The position numbers and the translations under genes were made by a program. A DNA stretch of 64,000 nt from Frigoribacterium sp. VKM Ac-2836 (GTDB taxonomy: Bacteria > Actinomycetota > Actinomycetes > Actinomycetales > Microbacteriaceae), in NCBI RefSeq assembly GCF_013248995.1, contig NZ_JABRPK010000002.1, positions 310,001 to 374,000 on the forward strand, written 5' to 3'. The notes beneath the pieces were generated by a model. It did not search any database. It was not told where the DNA came from and saw nothing but the letters and a program-made list of their open reading frames with translations. This document shows positions 57,498 through 64,000 of this stretch, one piece after another (the first letter of the stretch is position 1; each line of letters opens with the position of its first letter).

Positions 57498-58230
57498 GTC
57501 GGGAGCCTACGCGCGGCCTGACGAAGGCCGTCGCGCCGTCGAGCTCGAGTACTCGTTCGCTCGCGGCGACCAGCCGCAGGTCGTGGGTTGCCACGATGAC
57601 GACGGCGCCGTCGTCGGCCAGTTCGCGAAGCACGTCGAGGACCGTCTCGGCATTCGCGTCGTCGAGCGCCGCGGTGGGTTCGTCGGCGAGGACGACCCGG
57701 GGCTCGTGCAGGACGAGGCGGGCCAGAGCGACCCTCTGTTGCTCACCCCCACTCAACCGGGACACCTTCGTCGCTTCCACCCCCTCCAGGTCAATTCGTC
57801 GGAGGGCTGCGGATCGTCGCCCGGCCCGCTCCCGTGACGGGACCCTCTGGGCCGTGAGGGCGACGTCGAGGTTCTGGGCGACGGTCCAGCTGTCGACGAG
57901 GCCGTAGTCCTGGAAGAGGAACCCGACGACGTCGCGATGCAGACGTCGTCGTGCCCGACCTCGCGCACGGCTGAGTTCTGAGCCCTCGTAGGCGATCGAC
58001 CCCGACGTCGTTGTCTCGAGCAGCCCCAGGCACTGCAGGAAGGTGGACTTCCCCACCCCGCTGGGGCCCACGATCGACGTCGTGGTCCCCGCGTCGAACG
58101 TCACGGTGACGTCTTTCCAGAGCTCTCGCCCCGAACGGGCCTTCGACAGATTCGTGACGACCAGAGGCGAACGCGGACTGCCGGATGACGGCGGGCCAGG
58201 GGTCGTGGAGGGGGCATCAGGACGCACCAT
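57391..58230 (-). CDS. ABC transporter ATP-binding protein of the bacteriocin operon
   Basis: 279 residues. Walker A GPSGVGKS at 55-62, Q-loop GFLFQDYGLVDSWTV, signature LSGGEQQRVALARL and Walker B VVLADEPTAALDD are intact, of the MacB/LolD type. GAAGGAG before the ATG at 58230 decides the start. It overlaps the 7-TM gene by 14 bp. The last 40 residues (Asp/Gly/Arg-rich) run over the lipoprotein gene in another frame and look unlike an ABC C-terminus, so the natural stop may have been lost. Confidence 0.88.
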   Translation of the reverse strand: MVRPDAPSTTPGPPSSGSPRSPLVVTNLSKARSGRELWKDVTVTFDAGTTTSIVGPSGVGKSTFLQCLGLLETTTSGSIAYEGSELSRARGRARRRLHRDVVGFLFQDYGLVDSWTVAQNLDVALTAQRVPSRERAGRRSAALRRIDLEGVEATKVSRLSGGEQQRVALARLVLHEPRVVLADEPTAALDDANAETVLDVLRELADDGAVVIVATHDLRLVAASERVLELDGATAFVRPRVGSRHGDDDDANAADDDRSCGGGCRDDGPRLGSADGLRG

Positions 58231-60319
58231 GGTTGTCTCCTTCGGTCGGGCGCCGACCGGCTCTCCTGCCGGTCGACGAGGCTGTGCCCCGCGAGCGACC
58301 CTCACACCAGAGGGCCGTCGGCCAGGCCAAGAGGACGAAAGCTGCGGCGAGTGCCAGGCCGGCGGTGATCGCTCGTGCCATGACGATCTCGGGCGTGGTC
58401 ATCTGCTGGGTGCTCAGGAGAGAGGCGAACGGCCCGGCGGCACCGAGCGCAGCGATGAGGATCATCATCCGGCCGTGACGACGGAACGGGCCGAGGCCGT
58501 GGATGCGTTGGACGGACAGAGAGCGGGCACGGGAGCGGACGGACGCCCAGACGAGGAGAAGGACCATCGCCGCAGCCAGCAGGGAGCAGAGCCACAGCGT
58601 GAGGAGAGACTGGTCTTTCCAGGCGCGCCATTGCGGCACGAGCGAACCGGTCTCGTCCCGGACCTCCGTGTGGGCGAACACGAGATCGCGGATGCCGTGT
58701 TCCTCGAGCGCTCTGTCGAGCTCGTCGTGCGATCCGATGTACAACTCGTCGCCCGTGCTCATGGCCGCCAGGTGATAGTCCACGCTGAGGACTCGCCGGC
58801 CCGAGGGGATGACGACCACGACGGGATCGACGAGTACGTCCTCGCCGGTATCCGTCCGCGGATAGGCCGTCAGGAGGGGAAGTTCGAGAGGGGAGCGATA
58901 CGTCTGGACGGTCACGGCTGCGACGGGGACCCCGGCGAAGCAATCGGCGTCGGGGCAGGTGAATCGCGTCTCGACCTCGCGTTGGAATGCCACGAGATCT
59001 TTGACGCTGGACTCGAGAGCCCTGGCCTCGGGTGCCAGACCGAGGGGCACGAAGACCCGCACCCGGTCGTCGGTGTCGTCGAGGAATTCGTCGACCCCGC
59101 TCGTTGCCTGCGATGCCGCCTGCTGCAGGTAGGTGCTGGTGACCACCACGCAGTCGACCGGCAACGAGAGGCCCAGGCATCCGGGTTCGAGGTAGTCCAG
59201 CAGGAGGTGGCCGGTCGCCTCCTCGCTGGCGACGAAGCGGGACCAGCCGGGTGCCTCGCGGTCCACGACGGACTGCTCCGTCGCCCGCAAGGAGATGATC
59301 CGGGCCGATCGGTCGCGCCAGGAGTCGTGCTTCGCCGTGGCGGCGAGGAGGCCGGCGTCAGCTTCCGCCAGTGCCTCCGTCGCAGTGAGCATGGATGCCC
59401 CGATGGCCAGGAGGGCGGCGCCCGCGGCCACCCCGAGGATCGTCCTCGCGCGGCGGTCGCGCGGCCGCATCGCCGGTCGTGACCCGCCGTGGGTCACGAG
59501 GGCCGCGAGCGTGGTGATCGCGATCATGGTCCCTCCCGACAGCGCCGTGATCTGCGCCACGAGGAGACCGGTCGGGCCGATGGTCTGACGGGAGCCCCAC
59601 GCGAGGGTGGCCGTCGCCAGCCAGCCGAGCCAGGTCGTCGCCCACAGGGCCACGACGAACGTCGCCGTCTTCGCGAGGTCGCCGCCCGACACCACGCAGC
59701 GGGAAAGCCCGTGGACGCGACGAGCGCGTCGTGAGTCGGCGGTCAGAGACCAGGCTGCCGCCGACGTCGCGAACAGGAAGGCGGCGACGGCGAGCACGAG
59801 GAGGGGCGGGACCACCGTGACGGCTTGCGCGGCCGTCGCTGCTGCATCGTTCCACACGACCTCCGCCGTGAATCCGTCACGGCGGAGGTCGTCAGCGGAG
59901 CGTTCGATGTCGCCGTCGGAACCGAAGACGGTCCACTGGCCGTAGACCGTGTCGACGCCGGCCTCGAGGACGCGGATCTGCGTCGACGCGAGACGGGTGC
60001 CGAAGTCGTCACCGTGCCCACCCGGTGTCAGGGCGTCGGGCGCACCGGGCTGGCCCGTGAAACCAGGGGAGAGGACGACGAGGCGTCGGACGCCGTCCGG
60101 GGTCGCATCGAAGGTCACGAGGGCTGCGGCCAGGTCGTTGCCCTCGAAGTCAGCGACCACGGCCGCAGGTTCGTTCTGGCCGCCTGGGCCCGACGTGATG
60201 TGGATCTGGGCGGGAGCCGACAGGGGAAACAGCTCTTCGGTCCTCTCGGCGATGAGGTGGGCGGCCACGACCGAGACCATCGACACGAGAACGAGGGAGG
60301 TCCGGAGGATCACGTGCAT
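58217..60319 (-). CDS. Bacteriocin-associated 7-TM integral membrane protein (DUF1430/TIGR01654 type)
   Basis: 700 residues. One helix at the N-terminus, a long external domain (about 20-165), a group of helices between 165 and 320, a second external domain (about 330-575) with paired cysteines (FTCPDADCFAG), and final helices between 575 and 670. This FtsX-like plan fits the membrane partner found with lactococcin-972-type bacteriocins. With the ATPase it probably exports the bacteriocin or protects the producer. AGGAA lies before the ATG. Substrate inference rests on the precursor gene 100 bp upstream. Confidence 0.75.
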   Translation of the reverse strand: MHVILRTSLVLVSMVSVVAAHLIAERTEELFPLSAPAQIHITSGPGGQNEPAAVVADFEGNDLAAALVTFDATPDGVRRLVVLSPGFTGQPGAPDALTPGGHGDDFGTRLASTQIRVLEAGVDTVYGQWTVFGSDGDIERSADDLRRDGFTAEVVWNDAAATAAQAVTVVPPLLVLAVAAFLFATSAAAWSLTADSRRARRVHGLSRCVVSGGDLAKTATFVVALWATTWLGWLATATLAWGSRQTIGPTGLLVAQITALSGGTMIAITTLAALVTHGGSRPAMRPRDRRARTILGVAAGAALLAIGASMLTATEALAEADAGLLAATAKHDSWRDRSARIISLRATEQSVVDREAPGWSRFVASEEATGHLLLDYLEPGCLGLSLPVDCVVVTSTYLQQAASQATSGVDEFLDDTDDRVRVFVPLGLAPEARALESSVKDLVAFQREVETRFTCPDADCFAGVPVAAVTVQTYRSPLELPLLTAYPRTDTGEDVLVDPVVVVIPSGRRVLSVDYHLAAMSTGDELYIGSHDELDRALEEHGIRDLVFAHTEVRDETGSLVPQWRAWKDQSLLTLWLCSLLAAAMVLLLVWASVRSRARSLSVQRIHGLGPFRRHGRMMILIAALGAAGPFASLLSTQQMTTPEIVMARAITAGLALAAAFVLLAWPTALWCEGRSRGTASSTGRRAGRRPTEGDNHGAS

Positions 60320-60346
60320 CGAGGATTCCTGACGGGGAGGTCGAGT

Positions 60347-60388
60347 GGTGGCGGTGGCGGTGGCGGTGGCGGTGGCGGGAGCGGTGGC
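60347..60388. repeat. Hexamer tandem array GGTGGC
   Basis: Five exact GGTGGC units, one GGGAGC variant and one further exact unit, in the 100-bp gap between the bacteriocin gene and the 7-TM gene. Copy number may vary and could tune read-through. Confidence 0.8.
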
Positions 60389-60419
60389 GCGTCACGCGGC
60401 GTGGGACGCGCCACGCAGC

Positions 60420-60806
60420 TCAACTCGTGATGCGGTAGTACGCGTAATCCACTCGGTTCGGGGTGGCAGTGCCGTAGGCGTACGACCACTGGCCCGGGGG
60501 CGTGTTCCTGCTCTGCGTGATGCGGCCGGCGGCCGTCTTCACCGAGGACCTGTGCCACCTGCTGCGGTGGAAATAGTTCGAGTACAGGCGAGGCTTCGTG
60601 CCGTAGGTCCAGGACGACTCGACAACGAAGCCTCGGCTGCGGACGCTAGCGCTCGTCTCTCGCGTGCCGGACTGAACCGCCACCGAGCCGGACTCGACGA
60701 CCGTCGACCCAGGAACGGACAGGGTCTCTGCGTTCGCCGCGGTGGTGCCGGTCACCAGCAGAGCGAAAGCGAGAGCGCCGGTGGCGAGAGGGGTGAGGAA
60801 CTTCAT
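60420..60806 (-). CDS. Lactococcin-972-family bacteriocin precursor
   Basis: 128 residues. A Sec signal peptide ends at ANA (residue 26). The C-terminal 65 residues follow the lactococcin 972 pattern: SSWTYG, then YSNYFHRSRWHRSSV, AAGRI, GQWSYAYG and a Tyr-rich end. Lactococcin 972 binds lipid II and blocks septum formation in lactococci. The mature peptide has no cysteines. GGAAAGG before the ATG supports the start. It heads an operon with a 7-TM protein, an ATPase and a lipoprotein. TTGTCC and ATTGTG, 17 bp apart on the minus strand near 60880-60910, may be its promoter. Confidence 0.85.
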   Translation of the reverse strand: MKFLTPLATGALAFALLVTGTTAANAETLSVPGSTVVESGSVAVQSGTRETSASVRSRGFVVESSWTYGTKPRLYSNYFHRSRWHRSSVKTAAGRITQSRNTPPGQWSYAYGTATPNRVDYAYYRITS

Positions 60807-60991
60807 GGGGTGCCTTTCCGGAGGGGCGAGCACGTGCTCGACCCACCCAGGAAAGCACCGATATGTGATCTGCACAATGCCAGACATCGACCTGTGGACA
60901 ACCGTCTTCACGACATCCGGTGCGAGTGCGGTGCCCTGCACTCCCTGGTGGCGCCGCGGCGCCGTCGATCATCGACCTCGGCGCGCCTGCC

Positions 60992-61288
60992 TCAGACCGC
61001 GCCGACCAGCGTCCACGCCCCGCCGTCGCGTCGCGTGACCCGGCCCTGCACGACGTCGGCCAGTTCGCCCACGGTGGCCTCGACCACGGCTCCGATGCGG
61101 TGCGCGGGCTCGTCGGCGGCGCATTCGTACCGCACCACCAGTCGGGGTTCGCCCCGCACGAGCGTGATGTCGCTCGCCTCGACCGTGGTCAGCTCTGCGG
61201 CACTCGCCGCGGCCGCCGGCAGGACGGCGTCGGGTCGCACCCCGGGTCGCAGGGTGCCGACGGTGAGCGTGACGCGGTACGAGGGCAT
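60992..61288 (-). CDS. Conserved-looking hypothetical protein
   Basis: 98 residues, cytosolic, alternating beta-strand pattern (YRVTLTVGTLRPGV, TTVEASDITLVRGEPRLVVRYE). No domain recognised. It is transcribed divergently from the transglutaminase-like gene with a 113-bp gap. A longer frame from 61381 exists but its extra 31 residues are Gly/Arg-rich and less likely. The 185-bp gap on its other side probably holds the bacteriocin promoter. Confidence 0.55.
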   Translation of the reverse strand: MPSYRVTLTVGTLRPGVRPDAVLPAAAASAAELTTVEASDITLVRGEPRLVVRYECAADEPAHRIGAVVEATVGELADVVQGRVTRRDGGAWTLVGAV

Positions 61289-61401
61289 GGGCTCATCCAA
61301 CCCGGCACCACCGACGTCACGCCGTGGTCCCAGCAGGGTCGCAGCGCCTTCACGGCACACCCCGAAACTTGCCCGACCCATGAACGTGCCACCCTCTCGT
61401 C

Positions 61402-62256
61402 ATGAAGCGCACCGCGTCCGCCCGGCTCGAGTTCGACGTCGACGGCCCCGCAGAGTTCGTCCTGTCGATCGCCGTCTCGCGCGACCACGCCGCCGCGGCC
61501 CCCGGCACGCCCGGCGCCACCGGCGCCGCTGACCGTGCGGGCACGGCCCGCATCACCGAGGAGGCGCTGGCCGTCACCCAGCACGGCTCGCCCCTCGAGG
61601 TCCGCGAGCTGCACGACCACCACGGCACCCTCCTCCACCTGTGCGACGTCGGGGCCGGTCGGGTCACCGTGGACTACCGGGTCGTCGTCGACGGTCGCCT
61701 CGACGAGCCCGGCGTCGACGAGCTCGACCTCGTGCGGTACCGCCGTCCGAGCCGCTACTGCGAGTCCGACACCCTCAGCCCCACCGCCCGCGCCGAGTTC
61801 GGCGGGCTCGAGGGGCGCGAGCTGCTGGCCGCGGTCGCGACGTGGGTCGGATCTCACCTCGCCTACGTTCCCGGGGCCAGCGCCCCGACCGACGGCGCCG
61901 TGCAGACCCTGCTCGACCGGCAGGGCGTCTGCCGCGACTACGCCCACCTGGTGATCGCCCTGCTGCGCGGGCTGGACGTGCCCGCGCGGCTGGTCAGCGT
62001 CTACGCCCCGGGTCTGTCACCGATGGACTTCCACGCGGTGGCCGAGGCCTACGTCGACGGCGCCTGGCACGTGGTCGACGCCACCGGGCTGGCTCCCCGC
62101 CAGACGCTGCTGCGCATCGCGACCGGCCGGGACGCCTCCGACACCGCGTTCCTGTCGAGCCACGGCGGCCGGGTCACGGTCGCGGGAATGCAGGTCGGAG
62201 CCGTCGCCGACGTGTTGCCGCGCGACGACGTGAGCACCTTCGTCAGCCTCGGCTGA
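61402..62256 (+). CDS. Transglutaminase-like protein
   Basis: 284 residues, cytosolic. The catalytic triad is in place: Cys in GVCRDYAHLVIALLR, His in MDFHAVAEAYVDG and Asp in WHVVDATGLAPRQ. The N-terminal 120 residues form the beta-rich domain common in bacterial transglutaminase-like proteins. These act as peptidases or amide-transfer enzymes; the exact role is unknown. A reverse dispersed repeat copy lies behind its stop at 62269. Confidence 0.88.
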   Translation: MKRTASARLEFDVDGPAEFVLSIAVSRDHAAAAPGTPGATGAADRAGTARITEEALAVTQHGSPLEVRELHDHHGTLLHLCDVGAGRVTVDYRVVVDGRLDEPGVDELDLVRYRRPSRYCESDTLSPTARAEFGGLEGRELLAAVATWVGSHLAYVPGASAPTDGAVQTLLDRQGVCRDYAHLVIALLRGLDVPARLVSVYAPGLSPMDFHAVAEAYVDGAWHVVDATGLAPRQTLLRIATGRDASDTAFLSSHGGRVTVAGMQVGAVADVLPRDDVSTFVSLG

Positions 62257-62316
62257 CCGCCAGCCGGCACCGCGCCTCCTGCGCTCGGCTCGGCAGCCGT
62301 GAGACGGCCGCCCGGC

Positions 62317-63765
62317 TCAGTCCTCGCGGTGCGCCAGTTTCGCGCCCTCGCGGGCCCGAACGGCGGGTTCGTTCTGGTGCACGCCCGCCGGCCACGACTC
62401 GGGCCCGGCCGACCCCGCCGGGTACTCGTCGATGGCCACGTCACCGGCCTTCCAGGCCTCGACGACGGGCGCGACGATGCGCCAACCCTCCTCGGCGGAG
62501 TCGCCGCGCACCGACAGCGTCGGGTCGTCGTCGAGGATGCCCTCGAGCACCTCGCCGTAGGCCGTCAGGTCGGCCGCACCGAAGTCGGCGTGCAGGGAGG
62601 CGCGCGACAGGTCGTACGAGTCGCCCGGCCCGTTGACGTTCAGTTCGAGCGACATCTCGTCGGGCGAGATCGCGATGCGCAGGCGGTCGGGGGTGCCGCC
62701 GCCGACGAACTCCTTCGGGACGTGGGTCGGCGGGCGGAAGGTGATGACGATCTCGCGGCGACGCGATGCCAGGGCCTTGCCCGACCGCAGCAGGATCGGC
62801 ACGCCCGCCCACCGCCAGTTGGCCACCTCGACGACGACCTCGGCCAGGGTCTCGGTCTCGAGCGACGGGTCGACGCCGTCCTCGTCGACGTAGGCGGGCA
62901 GGGTGCGGCCGTCGACCTTGCCCGTGCCGTACCGGGCGCGACGCGTGTTCGCGACGGCGTCGTCGTCCCAGACGTGGGTGGCGCGCAGCACGAGCTCCTT
63001 CTCGTCGCGCAGGTCGGCGGGGCCGAGCGTCGCGGGGGCGTTCATCGTCAGCACGGCCATGACCTGCAGCAGGTGGCTCTGGATCATGTCGACCATGGCA
63101 CCGGCGTGGTCGTAGTAGCGGGCGCGGTTCTCGAGGCCGAGCTCTTCGTCGTAGACGATCTCGATGCTCTCGACGTGCTGGTTGTTGAGCATGGGCTCGA
63201 TCAGGCGGTTCGCGAAGCGCAGACCGAGCAGGTTGAGCACGGTCGACCGGCCGAGGAAGTGGTCGACGCGGTGCACCTGGTCCTCGTGCACCAGCTTCAG
63301 CACCTCGTGGTTGAGCTTCTTCGCGCTGGCGAGGTCGGTACCGAACGGCTTCTCTAGCGCGAGGGACGTGCCCTCGGGCAGGTCGACCTTCCTCAGCGCG
63401 GCACAGGCCTTCTCGGTGATGGCGGGGGGCAGGGCGAAATAGATCGACGGAGGCGCGTCACAGGCCTCGACCAGGCTGCGGAGTCCGTCGACCCCGGTCA
63501 CGTCGGCCGTGATGTACGTGGTCGACTCGAGTAGGGCGTCGACCGCGGGGCCGCTCGCGTGGACGCTGTCGAAAGACGTCTTCACGCGCTTCTTCCACTC
63601 GGCGTCGGTGTACTCCTCGACGCCGGCGCCGATCAGCTGCACGCGACGCGTCGGCTCGAGCGCCAGCAGCCCGCCCAGGCCGGGCATCAGGAGGCGCGCG
63701 GCGAGGTCCCCGCTCGCGCCGAGGATCAACAGGGTCGCCGGTTCGGGGGCCTTCTTCGCGCTCAT
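62317..63765 (-). CDS. zwf: Glucose-6-phosphate 1-dehydrogenase
   Basis: 482 residues. NADP-binding GASGDLAARL near the start, substrate loop EKPFGTD, catalytic His in HRVDHFLGRSTVLN, and the C-terminal sheet domain (GKALASRRREIVITFRPP) are all present. It starts the oxidative pentose phosphate pathway. The ATG at 63765 begins MSAKKAPEP; 63774 would add three residues. It is divergent from a small acidic gene. In many actinobacteria zwf sits with tal/tkt/opcA, but here it stands alone, as a second G6PDH might. Confidence 0.9.
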   Translation of the reverse strand: MSAKKAPEPATLLILGASGDLAARLLMPGLGGLLALEPTRRVQLIGAGVEEYTDAEWKKRVKTSFDSVHASGPAVDALLESTTYITADVTGVDGLRSLVEACDAPPSIYFALPPAITEKACAALRKVDLPEGTSLALEKPFGTDLASAKKLNHEVLKLVHEDQVHRVDHFLGRSTVLNLLGLRFANRLIEPMLNNQHVESIEIVYDEELGLENRARYYDHAGAMVDMIQSHLLQVMAVLTMNAPATLGPADLRDEKELVLRATHVWDDDAVANTRRARYGTGKVDGRTLPAYVDEDGVDPSLETETLAEVVVEVANWRWAGVPILLRSGKALASRRREIVITFRPPTHVPKEFVGGGTPDRLRIAISPDEMSLELNVNGPGDSYDLSRASLHADFGAADLTAYGEVLEGILDDDPTLSVRGDSAEEGWRIVAPVVEAWKAGDVAIDEYPAGSAGPESWPAGVHQNEPAVRAREGAKLAHRED

Positions 63766-63827
63766 GCCGTGCACGGTAGCGGGTCGGCCCCGGCCGTGCC
63801 CGGAGGAGGGCGGCGTAGCGTGCGGGC

Positions 63828-64000
63828 ATGAGCGACCAGACCTACACCGCCCGCTTCGTCGGACACGACGAGACCACCACCGAAGAGCTCGACCTGATCG
63901 ACGGCCTTCCGCAGAAGAGCGTCACCCGCCCCGGAGCCTCCGACGGCGAGGACCTCATGTGGGAGCTCGACGACGACGCCAGCGAGGGCGGCGAGTACGT
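63828..64000 (+). CDS. Small acidic protein, 5' part only
   Basis: 57 codons up to the window end: starts MSDQTYTARFVGHDETTTEE, rich in Asp/Glu, no recognised domain. TAGCGT (63816-63821) ends 6 nt before the ATG, the leaderless pattern. Divergent from zwf. Too short to assign. Confidence 0.55.
   Translation, partial: MSDQTYTARFVGHDETTTEELDLIDGLPQKSVTRPGASDGEDLMWELDDDASEGGEY

Noticed and set aside
1-64000. Insertion sequences, prophage or integrative elements
   Set aside because: No transposase, integrase, phage structural gene or attachment-site duplication was found; repeats seen are short and gene-free.
1-64000. tRNA or rRNA genes
   Set aside because: No T-loop GGTTCGAATCC-type sequence in a cloverleaf context and no rRNA-like segment was seen by eye; a tRNAscan run would settle it.

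Overview
This is a 64 kb stretch of a very GC-rich (roughly 70% or more) actinobacterial chromosome. Third-codon GC bias, GTG starts, ATGA/GTGA gene overlaps, many leaderless-looking starts (a TANNNT -10 box 6-7 nt before the start codon) and the gene families present fit the Microbacteriaceae (Curtobacterium, Frigoribacterium, Rathayibacter and relatives). I cannot fix the genus. No rRNA, tRNA, IS element, prophage or CRISPR array was seen.

Layout. 1-4.6 kb: end of a TDT-type transporter, a GntR regulator, a DUF1349 protein, a zinc alcohol dehydrogenase, then a guanidine-I (ykkC) riboswitch ahead of an EamA/DMT exporter. 4.7-12.4 kb: a phosphonate operon with PhnD, PhnC, a fused double PhnE, an FAD oxidoreductase of the phosphonate-associated type, a phosphonatase-like HAD hydrolase and a phosphonate-associated alcohol dehydrogenase, faced by a GntR/UTRA regulator. 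12.4-24.7 kb: a thioredoxin-fold lipoprotein, TetR and SDR genes, TetR plus MMPL exporter, an FBP-domain (FusB-like) protein behind a leader peptide and hairpins, NhaA, an ECF sigma factor with a membrane partner, and an ArsC/LMW-phosphatase protein. 24.8-31.9 kb: a LacI-controlled GH42 beta-galactosidase with a complete sugar ABC importer. 32-35 kb: SRPBCC protein, aldo/keto reductase and a luxS-nucleosidase pair preceded by a cysteine-containing upstream ORF. 35.1-52.4 kb: a near-complete purine degradation cluster. It holds an NCS2 permease, a two-gene xanthine dehydrogenase, guanine deaminase, uricase, HIU hydrolase, OHCU decarboxylase, allantoinase, allantoate amidohydrolase, ureidoglycine-glyoxylate aminotransferase, a fused HpxZ/HpxY-like oxalurate amidase, a formamidase-like protein and an RpiR regulator. 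52.8-57.1 kb: carboxylesterase, DUF1653 protein, AI-2E permease and a secreted transglycosylase-like protein. 57.2-60.8 kb: a lactococcin-972-type bacteriocin operon (precursor, 7-TM protein, ABC ATPase, small lipoprotein). 61-64 kb: transglutaminase-like protein, zwf and the start of a small acidic protein.

How it fits together. Much of the window is nitrogen and phosphorus scavenging: phosphonates for P, purines to ammonia, glycine and oxalurate for N, guanidine export, plus galactoside uptake. The purine genes share a 16-bp pseudo-palindrome in at least three promoter regions, which predicts one regulon, perhaps controlled by the RpiR protein encoded in the cluster.

Over the genes lies an unusual repeat landscape. 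A 13-19 bp motif (core GGAGGCGCGGGTC) is scattered about once per 2 kb, in intergenic DNA and in frame inside protein linkers. Nested two-stem palindromes of about 60 bp, four of them built on GTCGCACC, lie mostly just behind stop codons.
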